Source: Arsenophonus apicola
Lineage (GTDB): Bacteria; Pseudomonadota; Gammaproteobacteria; Enterobacterales; Enterobacteriaceae
Direction of reading: 5' to 3'
DNA: 64,000 nucleotides
Assembly (NCBI RefSeq): GCF_020268605.1
Contig: NZ_CP084222.1
Location: forward strand, 124,001-188,000
Part shown: in pieces, positions 8,821-17,867 of the stretch
How the letters are laid out: the number at the start of each line of letters is the position of its first letter
How positions within the stretch are numbered: position 1 is the stretch's first letter
Position numbers and translations under genes: made by a program
The notes under the pieces: model-generated
The model's input: the letters and a program-made list of their open reading frames with translations, nothing else
Told to the model about the DNA's origin: nothing
Databases searched by the model: none

Positions 8821-9783
8821 GTGCTAAAACGGATTGTTTTGATCATCATGGCGCTAATGTTACTTGTCAGTGGACAAGTCAATGCTGGAAAATTGGCCAT
8901 TGTGATTGATGATATTGGTTATCGTAAAAAGGAAGATAATCAGATATTAGCTTTGCCGGTGGCAATTTCTATAGCCATTTTACCAGACTCTCCTTATGGC
9001 AGAGAAATGGCCGAAAAAGCCAATCAACAAGGGCGAGAGATTTTAATCCATATGCCCATGAAACCGATTAGCCAGCAACCTCTTGAAAAAAATACCTTAA
9101 CGCCGCAAATGAGTGCCAATGAAATAGAGCAGAAGATTGTCGCTGCCATTAAGCAAGTACCATATGCTAAAGGTATGAATAATCATATGGGTAGTGCGAT
9201 GATGGCTAATTTAGTGGCTATGAAAAATGTTATGCAAGTGCTCTCGCATTACGATCTCTATTTTCTCGATAGTGTGACGACAGCAAACACTAAGGTCAAT
9301 GAAGCAGCTAAAATTTTTGCGCTGCCAACCATGCGTCGCAATGTTTTTTTAGATCATCTAAAAACAGAAACACAAATTCGTAAACAGTTTGCCCATGCTA
9401 TTTCATTAGCCCGTAAACAGGGTAGTAGTATTGTTATTGGCCATCCTTATCCTGCTACCATTCAAGTATTACAACAAACATTATTTGAGTTACCTAGCGA
9501 TATTGAGCTCGTGGCGGTTGGTAAACTACTTAACAATACGATAAAAGATAAATTAACTATTCAAACGGTTGGACAAGATCAGGAGAAAGTTCCAGCGCAA
9601 CCTGTGGAATTACAGAAAGCCGTCATCGGTTACTGCAAAATATCACCAGTAACAAAAGCATTATCAGGTATTGATTTAATGATATATATTGTGGATGCTA
9701 TTTATCATGATCCTGACTTAAAAAAATTATTTACTGAACAGAGGAAACCGCTGTTTAGTAAAAATATTTCATTATCTCAATAA
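8821..9783 (+). CDS. yibQ: Divergent polysaccharide deacetylase family protein YibQ
   Basis: 320 residues. The GTG at 8821 is preferred over the upstream TTG at 8803 because GGAG (8811-8814) sits six bases upstream and the protein then begins with a clean signal peptide (MLKRIVLIIMALMLLVSGQVNA). The mature part has KLAIVIDDIGYR, EILIHMPMKP, NNHMGSAM, YFLDSVTT and IVIGHPYP, typical of the DUF610/divergent polysaccharide deacetylase fold. Substrate unknown; a periplasmic envelope role is inferred from its place directly behind envC, which is conserved in enterobacteria. Confidence 0.9.
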   Translation: MLKRIVLIIMALMLLVSGQVNAGKLAIVIDDIGYRKKEDNQILALPVAISIAILPDSPYGREMAEKANQQGREILIHMPMKPISQQPLEKNTLTPQMSANEIEQKIVAAIKQVPYAKGMNNHMGSAMMANLVAMKNVMQVLSHYDLYFLDSVTTANTKVNEAAKIFALPTMRRNVFLDHLKTETQIRKQFAHAISLARKQGSSIVIGHPYPATIQVLQQTLFELPSDIELVAVGKLLNNTIKDKLTIQTVGQDQEKVPAQPVELQKAVIGYCKISPVTKALSGIDLMIYIVDAIYHDPDLKKLFTEQRKPLFSKNISLSQ

Positions 9784-9962
9784 AATAATAGCTGACAACA
9801 ATGATATATGACTTTGTTAGTGTGAAAAGACGCGTCATAATACTTTTCTCTATATCTTTGATAAATAAAACTTCTATGACTCGTTCTGCGGTGATTTATT
9901 TTAATATAATAGCTAATTGAGAAACTTATTGAGGATTTTAACCGTTTTGTTAGCTCTGGTTA

Positions 9963-9981
9963 TTTATCCTATTTGGATAAA
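9963..9981 (+). repeat. Small inverted repeat upstream of hldD
   Basis: TTTATCC (9963-9969) and GGATAAA (9975-9981) around a five-base loop. It lies in the 288-base gap between yibQ and hldD, where E. coli has tdh and kbl in this neighbourhood; neither is present. It is not followed by a T run, so it is not an obvious terminator. Confidence 0.3.
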
Positions 9982-10071
9982 TCCTATGAGTTACTGTGGT
10001 TAACGCCGGATAAATGTTATTATCAGATCAATATAAGCAACAATGATCTCGATTGAATAGAGGTAAATCCA

Positions 10072-11010
10072 ATGATCATAGTCACGGGTGGTGCTGGTTT
10101 TATTGGCAGCAATATTGTTAAAGCACTGAATGATATAGGACGTAGTGACATTCTGGTGGTCGATAATCTTAAAAATGGGGCTAAATTTGTCAATTTAGTC
10201 GATTTAGATATTGCAGATTATCTCGACAAAGAAGATTTTATTGCCAGTATTATGGCTGGTGATAATCTGGGTAATGTTGATGCGATTTTTCATGAAGGTG
10301 CTTGTTCATCAACCACTGAGTGGAATGGTCAGTATATGATGAATAATAACTATGAATATTCGAAAGAGTTACTTCATTACTGTATTGAACGGGATATTGC
10401 GTTTTTGTATGCTTCTTCAGCGGCGACTTATGGTGGGCGTAGTGATCATTTTATTGAAGAGCGGCAATATGAAAAGCCTTTGAATGTATATGGCTATTCC
10501 AAGTTTTTATTTGATCAATATGTCCGCAAAGTTTTACCGCAAATCACCTCACAGGTATGTGGATTCCGCTATTTTAATGTTTATGGTCCACGTGAAGGTC
10601 ATAAGGGGAGTATGGCAAGCGTCGCTTTCCATTTAAATAGCCAGATTAATCAAGGGCAAAAGCCAAAACTTTTTGCGGGTAGTGAGAAATTCAAACGCGA
10701 TTTTATTCATGTAAGTGATGTAGCGGCGGTTAATTTATGGTGTTGGCAAAATAAAATCTCCGGCATATTTAACTGTGGTACCGGTAAGGCTGATTCTTTT
10801 CAGGCGGTAGCCGATGCGGTAATTGCTTTTCATCAAGAAAAAAATCTTTTAGTGGAATATATTGCCTTTCCAGATAAATTAAAAGGTTGCTATCAAGCAT
10901 TTACCGAAGCAGATCTCAGCAAATTACGTGCTGCAGGTTACGATAAACCGTTCAAAACCGTAGCGGAAGGGGTTGCTAATTACATGCAATGGTTAAATTG
11001 CGATGATTAA
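10072..11010 (+). CDS. hldD: ADP-L-glycero-D-manno-heptose 6-epimerase
   Basis: 312 residues (E. coli 310). It converts ADP-D-glycero- to ADP-L-glycero-manno-heptose for the LPS inner core. Extended SDR: IIVTGGAGFIGSN at the N-terminus, SSAATYGG, catalytic YGYSK near residue 140, and GFRYFNVYGPRE. First gene of hldD-waaF-waaC, with an 11-base gap to waaF, the same order as E. coli. Confidence 0.97.
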   Translation: MIIVTGGAGFIGSNIVKALNDIGRSDILVVDNLKNGAKFVNLVDLDIADYLDKEDFIASIMAGDNLGNVDAIFHEGACSSTTEWNGQYMMNNNYEYSKELLHYCIERDIAFLYASSAATYGGRSDHFIEERQYEKPLNVYGYSKFLFDQYVRKVLPQITSQVCGFRYFNVYGPREGHKGSMASVAFHLNSQINQGQKPKLFAGSEKFKRDFIHVSDVAAVNLWCWQNKISGIFNCGTGKADSFQAVADAVIAFHQEKNLLVEYIAFPDKLKGCYQAFTEADLSKLRAAGYDKPFKTVAEGVANYMQWLNCDD

Positions 11011-11021
11011 ATGGAAATAGC

Positions 11022-12068
11022 ATGAAGATATTGGTCGTTGGCCCTTCATGGGTGGGTGATATGATGATGTCGCAGAGTCTTTATCGTACTTTGAAGACCC
11101 TACACCCAGAGGCAGAAATTGATGTTATGGCACCTGATTTGTGCCGGCCACTATTAAATAAAATGCCTGAAGTCAACCAGGCCATATCGATGCCTTTGGG
11201 CCATGGTCGTTTAGCTCTTAGTGTACGTCGTCAGCTTGGTATTCATTTACGTACTCAACGTTATGATCAAGCCTATATTTTACCTAACTCTTTTAAATCT
11301 GCGCTGGTGCCCTTTTTTGCTCAAATACCAATACGGACAGGATGGCGCGGTGAGATGCGCTATTGGTTGCTGAATGATATTCGCGTATTGGATAAAGCCG
11401 CTTTTCCACAAATGGTTCAGCGTTATGTTGCTTTGGCTTATAAAAAAGATTCAGTTAACAACGCCGATGAGCTCCCTAAACCAATTTTATGGCCGCAACT
11501 TTCCGTGACAGAAACGGAAATTAGCCAGAGTAAACGCATTTTTCATATTCCAGAGCAATTACCTATTATTGGCTTTTGTCCAGGTGCAGAATTTGGGCCA
11601 GCTAAACGCTGGCCAGCTTACCATTATGCTGAGTTAGCGCAATTATTGTTTGTTGCTCACGGTTATCAAATTTTAATCTTTGGCTCACAAAAAGATCGTC
11701 GTATCGGTGAAGATATTCGACAATCGCTTTCTGTCGATTGTCGGCAACATTGTTTTAATCTGGCCGGTAAAACAACCCTTGAGCAGGCGGTTAATCTATT
11801 GGCATCTTGCCGAGCGGTAGTTAGTAATGATTCAGGTTTAATGCATATTGCAGCAGCATTAAATCGACCGCTGGTGGCGCTTTATGGGCCAAGTAGCCCT
11901 GATTTTACGCCTCCTTTATCAAATCGGGTAGAAATTATCCGTTTAATAACTGGCTATCATAAAGTTAGGAAAGGGAGCGCAGAGAGTGGTTATCATCAAA
12001 GTTTGATTGATATAAAACCTGAACGCGTGTTTACCGCATTAACTAAGTTATTGGCGGAGAGTCAGTAA
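11022..12068 (+). CDS. waaF: ADP-heptose:LPS heptosyltransferase II
   Basis: 348 residues, matching E. coli WaaF. A GT9 family enzyme that adds the second heptose of the inner core on the cytoplasmic face. Seen: KILVVGPSWVGDMMMSQSLY at the N-terminus, the acceptor-side LPNSFKSALVPFF, the donor-binding FCPGAEFGPAKRWP and the C-terminal VSNDSGLMHIAAALNRPLV. It is 2 bases from waaC. Confidence 0.97.
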   Translation: MKILVVGPSWVGDMMMSQSLYRTLKTLHPEAEIDVMAPDLCRPLLNKMPEVNQAISMPLGHGRLALSVRRQLGIHLRTQRYDQAYILPNSFKSALVPFFAQIPIRTGWRGEMRYWLLNDIRVLDKAAFPQMVQRYVALAYKKDSVNNADELPKPILWPQLSVTETEISQSKRIFHIPEQLPIIGFCPGAEFGPAKRWPAYHYAELAQLLFVAHGYQILIFGSQKDRRIGEDIRQSLSVDCRQHCFNLAGKTTLEQAVNLLASCRAVVSNDSGLMHIAAALNRPLVALYGPSSPDFTPPLSNRVEIIRLITGYHKVRKGSAESGYHQSLIDIKPERVFTALTKLLAESQ

Positions 12069-12070
12069 CA

Positions 12071-13048
12071 ATGAAAGTGTTGATCGTTAAAACCTCGTCG
12101 ATGGGTGATGTATTACATACTTTACCCGCACTGACTGATGCAGTCAGACACTATCCTGATGTCCAGTTTGATTGGGTTGTTGAAGAAAATTTTACCGAAA
12201 TTCCACACTGGCATTCTGCCGTTAAGCGAGTCATTCCGGTAGCTATTCGTCGCTGGCGAAAAAACTGGTTGGCAAAATCTGTCAGGCAGCAAAGAGCAGT
12301 TTTCCGTGCTGAATTACAACAGCAAAAGTACGATGCCATAATCGATGCACAAGGATTGTTGAAAAGTGCCTTTTTGATCACACGCATAGCTCGTGGTGTA
12401 AGTCATGGTTATGATTGGAAAAGTGCTCGCGAGCCGTTAGCAAGTCTATTTTATGATTGTTGCTATCGTGTCAATAAACAACTGCACGCGGTTGAACGTA
12501 TCAGACAATTATTTGCCGAGAGTTTACATTATAGTAAACCAACTATTGCTGGTGATTATGGTATTGCACCCTATTTTTCGTCACCGGTTTTGGCAAAGGA
12601 AAACGCTGCTTACATTATTTTCTTCCATGCTACCACACGTGACGAAAAGCATTGGCCGGAATCTCATTGGCGACAATTGATCACCGCTGTACAAGCGAAA
12701 GGATTAACGGTTAAATTACCGTGGGCAACGGCTCTGGAGCATCAACGTGCTCTAAGGCTTGCTGCCGGTTTTAAGCATGTAGAAGTTTTGCCCAAACTTT
12801 CATTAAACCAATTAGCTGAACAAATTGTCGCAGCCAAAGCGGTAGTCTCCGTTGATACAGGTTTAAGCCATTTAACTGCCGCACTAAGCAAAGCGAATAT
12901 TACCCTCTATGGCCCGACCGATCCGGGATTAATTGGCGGTTATGGTGAAGCACAACAAGCTATTATTTCAGTTGATGGCAATATGGCAACAATTGAACCT
13001 AATGAAGTCTATCAACAATTAATATTAAAAATCGATAGTAAATGGTGA
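12071..13048 (+). CDS. waaC: ADP-heptose:LPS heptosyltransferase I
   Basis: 325 residues. A GT9 enzyme that adds the first heptose to Kdo2-lipid A. Seen: KVLIVKTSSMGDVLHTLPAL at the N-terminus with the catalytic Asp, then DAQGLLKSAFL, the Lys-bearing donor segment HATTRDEKHWPE, and the C-terminal VSVDTGLSHLTAAL. Last gene of the hldD-waaF-waaC unit and convergent with the following membrane glycosyltransferase. Confidence 0.97.
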   Translation: MKVLIVKTSSMGDVLHTLPALTDAVRHYPDVQFDWVVEENFTEIPHWHSAVKRVIPVAIRRWRKNWLAKSVRQQRAVFRAELQQQKYDAIIDAQGLLKSAFLITRIARGVSHGYDWKSAREPLASLFYDCCYRVNKQLHAVERIRQLFAESLHYSKPTIAGDYGIAPYFSSPVLAKENAAYIIFFHATTRDEKHWPESHWRQLITAVQAKGLTVKLPWATALEHQRALRLAAGFKHVEVLPKLSLNQLAEQIVAAKAVVSVDTGLSHLTAALSKANITLYGPTDPGLIGGYGEAQQAIISVDGNMATIEPNEVYQQLILKIDSKW

Positions 13049-13161
13049 AAACGATTATTTTTTGAAAGATGAGATTTAATTAAACAAAGGTAGCTTAATC
13101 GATTAAATTGAAGCTAGCTTAAACAAAATTGTTTGGTTGAGACTAGTATTGATAAAAATGA

Positions 13162-13204
13162 TGTGACAATGAAAATTTTTCTATTTCATTGCCACACGGT
13201 TTTT
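13162..13204. terminator. Terminator-like hairpin between waaC and the GT39 gene
   Basis: TGTGACAATGAAA (13162-13174) pairs with TTTCATTGCCACA (13184-13196) with one mismatch, followed by a run of T from 13200. It sits between convergent genes and could end either transcript. Confidence 0.6.
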
Positions 13205-14669
13205 AATGATTATTTTGTTCTGGTGCAATAAATCCTAGGCACATTGATTGCGGATCAGCGCTTGGTTCTGATTGGTAAATAATGGCTTCTTTTTCAATAG
13301 TAAATTGAGGCCAATGTTTTGACATCCGAGTAAAATTTTCTTGGCTGCAATCTTTACCTTTTCGCCCTAATAGTAAAGCACCATGTTTTTTGATTGTTTC
13401 TGCCGTAATATCGCGATAATAAACATTTGGTGGCTGTGCTTCACTGGTATCCCAAGGCTGGATAGTGTGCGGCCGATCAGAAGCATAGATAATAAACCAT
13501 TGATAAAGATTATCTTCGCCGCCAACATATTTTAATGGTTGGCCATATTTTTGCCGCCAGCGCTGTTGTCCTTCTGCTGTGAGTGCTTTAATGCCGATCA
13601 TTTTCTGGCCAGCGCCACGAATATTATAATTTAATACCAGACAGTAACCTAAAAAGATCAGGCCGCCAATAATAATCAAGCCAAAAAATGTTTTTCGTAA
13701 TGATTTCTTCGGTTGAACGGAGATAGAACCAATTAACAATGGGGCCGCAATCATCATAAATGGTTGTAGCCATTCCGTCATTCTCCCACCATCATGAAAC
13801 AAAAACCAACCGAAAATTACGCCTAAAGGAAGTAACAAAATAAAGTTAACTAATTGATTAGGTTGCTCTTTGGGCCAGCTTATTTTACCGCCTAATAGAT
13901 AGACAATAATGGACGCAATAATTAACGGATAGAAAACTGATAATGTGGAACTAACAACATGAAGGTTAAAGCCTTGTTCGATCTGTGAATCAACCCATTT
14001 AAAAGCAGAAAAATCATTTTCTATTAACCAAAACAAATTAGGTAAGATCAAAGCAAACCAAAGTGCAATTGCAAGATAAAAAAGTGGCTGTTGGTAACTT
14101 TTTCGCACCTTAGGCACGAAAAGGGTTAATAAAAAAGCAGTGCCAATCAGAGCCAAGGTTGAATATTTACCCATTGTCGCTAAGCCAGACACGAGTGCAA
14201 AGGCAAGCCACCATTTTGGATGATCATAGACAGCCCGTAGGAAGAAGAGCAGCACCCAGGGCCATAGCGTGACCAGAATATAGTTATCATTATAAGGGAT
14301 GATATCAAAATTAATGATGCCTGATAAATTGAGTATCAATAATGCAAACCAAGCTAATTCAATTTTGTGGCTTAGGCGGTAAGCCAACTGCCATACGCCT
14401 ATCATACCAATAGCGATACCAAAAAAATGAATAAAATACCAATAAAAACTGTAGGAGAGGTTTAAATAGATGGCAGGCCACATAATGACACCAACAAACC
14501 AAGGGTTTTTTGGCGAACCCCATTCGCCATTCATTCCCCAGTTAACCGCTTCAACAGCATCGTAAGGTACAGTTGGATCTAAACAATAACTTCCAAAAAC
14601 CCATAAAATTGCATAAATCGACACCCACAAGTAAAGCAATATTTTTGATTTTGGGCTAAATAAAGGCAT
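13203..14669 (-). CDS. GT39/ArnT-like inner-membrane glycosyltransferase
   Basis: 488 residues with about 11 or 12 membrane spans and a soluble C-terminal periplasmic domain of about 130 residues. The first periplasmic loop has DPTVPYDAVEAVNWG, the acidic pair expected at the active site of GT-C transferases such as ArnT and PMT, and a second loop PYNDNYILVTLWPW fits the same fold. Such enzymes use polyprenyl-phosphate sugars to modify lipid A or core on the periplasmic side. It is divergent from the waaF-waaC unit, convergent with waaC and upstream of waaA in the same direction, so LPS modification is likely. The sugar cannot be named: arabinosamine, galacturonic acid and others are possible. 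Confidence 0.75.
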   Translation of the reverse strand: MPLFSPKSKILLYLWVSIYAILWVFGSYCLDPTVPYDAVEAVNWGMNGEWGSPKNPWFVGVIMWPAIYLNLSYSFYWYFIHFFGIAIGMIGVWQLAYRLSHKIELAWFALLILNLSGIINFDIIPYNDNYILVTLWPWVLLFFLRAVYDHPKWWLAFALVSGLATMGKYSTLALIGTAFLLTLFVPKVRKSYQQPLFYLAIALWFALILPNLFWLIENDFSAFKWVDSQIEQGFNLHVVSSTLSVFYPLIIASIIVYLLGGKISWPKEQPNQLVNFILLLPLGVIFGWFLFHDGGRMTEWLQPFMMIAAPLLIGSISVQPKKSLRKTFFGLIIIGGLIFLGYCLVLNYNIRGAGQKMIGIKALTAEGQQRWRQKYGQPLKYVGGEDNLYQWFIIYASDRPHTIQPWDTSEAQPPNVYYRDITAETIKKHGALLLGRKGKDCSQENFTRMSKHWPQFTIEKEAIIYQSEPSADPQSMCLGFIAPEQNNH

Positions 14670-14860
14670 ATTATTTTTTATCGTCAGTCATATAATTGGT
14701 GGGGTAAATATCCCATTTATTTGAATTAAACCAGTAACACTATAATGAAGAAAAAATAAAATACTTAGTATTTGTTAGTTATTACTGTTTAGTTAATGAT
14801 CATAAGCGCTATTTCGCTATGGAATTTAGCGATATTCAATATATTAAATAATACTCGTAT

Positions 14861-16138
14861 TTAATGGGTTACTGGTGGCAGGTAAGGTTCCAGTAGTTTT
14901 AGTAATTTTTGCAATGCCCCTTGATTGTCATGTAATACTTCTGCTGCTTGACGGCCATGGTATAGACGATAATCTTCATCCTTAAGCAAATGGGAAACAG
15001 TAAGAATTAAGGATTTACTATCATTAACCGTAATAAGTCCATCAGCTTGTTTTAGTTTGGTACAAATATCTTTGAAATTATAAGTATAAGGCCCCATTAA
15101 AACCGGCAAGGCATGTGCGGCTGCTTCTAAGGGATTATGCCCGCCCTTTTCGACTAAACTACCGCCGACGAAGGCGAGATCAGCAATACCATAGAGTAAC
15201 ATAAGTTCACCCATCGTATCGCCAATAATAACTTGAGTATTGCTATTGGGAACGAGATTTTCACTACGGCAAATATAGCGTAATTTAGCTTTTTGGGTTA
15301 ACTCTTGAGCCTTTGCAAAGCGTTCTGGGTGGCGAGGAACAAGAATCAGTAATAAATCAGGAAATTGTTTTAATAGTTTAGTATGAGCCTGTAAAATAAT
15401 TGACTCTTCTCCTTCATGAGTACTGGTAGCAATCCAAACTGGACGATGTGGAGCCCATTGTCGACGTAATGTTATGGCTTTTACAGCCAATTCAGGGGTG
15501 ACAGAAATATCAAACTTTAGACTACCTGTAACATATAATTTCTTTCTTGCTAAACCCAGTTTAATAAAACGTTCGCCATCTTCTTGGTTTTGTGCTGCGA
15601 TTAAAGTAATTTTTTGCAATAGCTCTTGGATAAAATAACCCAATTTTTGATAACGTGCTGCTGAACGTTCAGACAGACGGGCGTTAGCAATAATTAATGG
15701 AATTTTACGTTGTTTTAATTGCAGAATAAGATTTGGCCAAAGTTCTGTTTCCATAATAATGGTTAATTTAGGATCGGCGTGATTAAGAAAACGGCGTACA
15801 GAGCCTGCTAAATCATAAGGTAAATATACATGTTGAACATCATCACCAAATGCTGATAAAACACGTTCTGAGCCTGTTGGGGTCATAGTAGTAACGGTAA
15901 TAGGTAGTGTTGGATAATGATGGCGTAATGCTCTAACTAACGGAACAGCCGCTAATGTTTCTCCTACAGAAACAGAATGTAACAATATTCCGCCGGGAAT
16001 TACCTTACCATTACAAAAACCATATCGTTCACTCCAACGTTTACGATAAGCGGGGGACTTGCGACTACGCCATAATAAACGTAACCAAATAATGGGTTGA
16101 ATAAGGTAAATAAGTATTTGATATAGACGTAATAACAT
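14861..16138 (-). CDS. waaA: Kdo transferase (3-deoxy-D-manno-octulosonic acid transferase)
   Basis: 425 residues from the internal ATG at 16138, the same length as E. coli WaaA, whose start MLELLYTALLYLIQP aligns with MLLRLYQILIYLIQP; the longer frame up to 16186 adds an unlikely extension. A GT30 enzyme that adds two Kdo residues to lipid IVA. One N-terminal membrane anchor, then HSVSVGETLAAVPLVRAL with the catalytic Glu, METELWPNL, and the C-terminal GGSLVEKGGHNPLEAAAH. Divergent from coaD with 312 bases between the starts. Confidence 0.96.
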   Translation of the reverse strand: MLLRLYQILIYLIQPIIWLRLLWRSRKSPAYRKRWSERYGFCNGKVIPGGILLHSVSVGETLAAVPLVRALRHHYPTLPITVTTMTPTGSERVLSAFGDDVQHVYLPYDLAGSVRRFLNHADPKLTIIMETELWPNLILQLKQRKIPLIIANARLSERSAARYQKLGYFIQELLQKITLIAAQNQEDGERFIKLGLARKKLYVTGSLKFDISVTPELAVKAITLRRQWAPHRPVWIATSTHEGEESIILQAHTKLLKQFPDLLLILVPRHPERFAKAQELTQKAKLRYICRSENLVPNSNTQVIIGDTMGELMLLYGIADLAFVGGSLVEKGGHNPLEAAAHALPVLMGPYTYNFKDICTKLKQADGLITVNDSKSLILTVSHLLKDEDYRLYHGRQAAEVLHDNQGALQKLLKLLEPYLPPVTH

Positions 16139-16450
16139 TCTATCACATTGACCGATTGAGATTAGCACTATAGTAGCATATTGCACATAAGAAAGTGCAA
16201 TGAATATCTATTTAAATAGCGTTTTTATTCATCATTAAAGATAAAAAAAATTTAAAATTTTGTTAATTAATTTAAATTAAACTAGTAATTAACTAAAAAT
16301 ATGATAGTAATTATCATTTATTTTCAAAAGATAATAATTTATAGCTATTCTTATCAATGGTAAAGATTTTATTTTGTCAGCATAATTGTTCAATATACTT
16401 AAATAATACGATAATATGTGTTCAGTTGCTCGTTATTAGTGAAAAACTTT

Positions 16451-16933
16451 ATGAAAAACAAAGCAATTTACCCTGGTACTTTTGATCCTATCACTTACGG
16501 TCACTTGGATATAATAGAGCGTGCCGCCTTAATATTTGAACAGGTAATATTGGCTATCGCGGATAGTTCACGTAAAAATCCGATGTTTACCCTCGATGAG
16601 CGTATTTTGTTTGCTAAAGAACAGACAAAACATTTAGCTAATGTTGAAGTAACAGGGTTTTGTGAGCTGACGGTAAATTTTGCGCAAAAACACCAAGCTA
16701 ATATTTTGATTAGAGGTGTGAGATCTATAACAGATTTTGAATATGAATGTCAGTTGGCAAATATGAATAGTCATCTTATGGCTGATCTGGAAACCATCTT
16801 TTTATTACCTTCTCCGAAGTTATCGTTTGTTTCTTCTTCTTTAATTAAAGATGTTGTCCGACATGGCGGTGATGTTTCATCTTTTTTACCAGCGCCAATA
16901 GCGAAAGCGATGTTGCAAAAAATTGAACAATAA
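16451..16933 (+). CDS. coaD: Phosphopantetheine adenylyltransferase
   Basis: 160 residues from the ATG at 16451 (E. coli 159), which begins at the conserved KAIYPGTFDPITYGHLDII; the frame open from 16418 adds an unlikely 11-residue head. It makes dephospho-CoA from phosphopantetheine and ATP. Seen: the nucleotidyltransferase TxxH-type motif in YGHLD, IRGVRSITDFEYE and the SSSLIKDV segment. Adjacent to waaA as in most enterobacteria and convergent with mutM, 19 bases between stops. Confidence 0.97.
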   Translation: MKNKAIYPGTFDPITYGHLDIIERAALIFEQVILAIADSSRKNPMFTLDERILFAKEQTKHLANVEVTGFCELTVNFAQKHQANILIRGVRSITDFEYECQLANMNSHLMADLETIFLLPSPKLSFVSSSLIKDVVRHGGDVSSFLPAPIAKAMLQKIEQ

Positions 16934-16952
16934 AAAATGATTAAGCTTAAGC

Positions 16953-17762
16953 CTATTTTTGGCAGTTATGACAGAAAAAAGTACTACGTTGCCCTAGTTT
17001 TATTGATTCAATCAGTTGACCGCAATGTGAACAAGCTTCACCTTTTTTACCATAAACAAACAGTTGTTGAGCAAAATAACCTGGTTTTCCGTCTGACTGT
17101 AAAAAATCTTTTAATGTTGTTCCTCCCTGTTCTATTGAACGTTGAAGAATTTGCTTAATCTGGTTAACTAAATGATCTATCTCTTTTCTTGTTAGTGAAT
17201 GGGCGGCTCTGGTTGGCAGAATTTTGGCAGCGAATAGCGCTTCATTGGCATAAATATTGCCAACACCAACGACGATTTTATTGTCCATTAACCAGGGTTT
17301 GATGGCGGTTTTTTTATTTTTTGCTCGTTGGTAGAGATAGTCTGCATTAAAGCTATTAGAGAGAGGTTCTGGCCCTAAATGGAAAAGTACCGGGCAATTA
17401 TCCAAGTCATTCGTCCATAACCAGGCGCCAAAACGTCTGGGATCGGTATAACGCAATATTTTGCCATCGGCTAGGACCAAGTCGATATGATCGTGTTTTT
17501 CGGCTAATTGTTGTTTTGTTAAGATGCGTATACTACCTGACATACCTAGGTGAATGACTATCCAGCCATGTTGGAGTTGAATGAGTAAGTATTTAGCGCG
17601 CCGTTTAACACTTAAGACTGATTCGTTGGCGATATGTAAAATTTCTGTCGCTACCGGCCAGCGTAATTGACTATTGCGTACTATACTAAATTGTATTTTA
17701 TTACCAACCAGGTAGGGCTCGATTCCACGTCGGCTGGTTTCAACTTCAGGTAGTTCTGGCAT
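16953..17762 (-). CDS. mutM: Formamidopyrimidine-DNA glycosylase
   Basis: 269 residues, identical in length to E. coli MutM when started at the ATG at 17762. This start is required because Pro2 of MPELPEVE is the catalytic residue; the upstream ATG at 17783 would bury it. It removes oxidised purines such as 8-oxoguanine and nicks the strand. Seen: PELPEVETSRRG, LGMSGSIR, GVGNIYANEALFAA, and the C-terminal zinc finger CSHCG...CHNC. Confidence 0.97.
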   Translation of the reverse strand: MPELPEVETSRRGIEPYLVGNKIQFSIVRNSQLRWPVATEILHIANESVLSVKRRAKYLLIQLQHGWIVIHLGMSGSIRILTKQQLAEKHDHIDLVLADGKILRYTDPRRFGAWLWTNDLDNCPVLFHLGPEPLSNSFNADYLYQRAKNKKTAIKPWLMDNKIVVGVGNIYANEALFAAKILPTRAAHSLTRKEIDHLVNQIKQILQRSIEQGGTTLKDFLQSDGKPGYFAQQLFVYGKKGEACSHCGQLIESIKLGQRSTFFCHNCQK

Positions 17763-17867
17763 AGTTTCCTTAATATGTAACAAGTCGTTAATCTTAATAC
17801 ATACTACTGTATCTTGTGTTGGTTAGTCGATAGAATAGAAGGCATTAATATGTTATCTGGAGTAGAA

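Noticed and set aside
16301..16317. ATGATAGTAATTATCAT, a Fur-box-like palindrome between waaA and coaD
   Set aside because: Only the six-base arms match and the spacing does not fit GATAATGATAATCATTATC; neighbouring genes are not iron-related. AT-rich chance dyad is more likely.
16937..17158. 73-residue plus-strand frame after coaD
   Set aside because: Lies entirely antisense to mutM; the minus strand carries the conserved MutM zinc finger.
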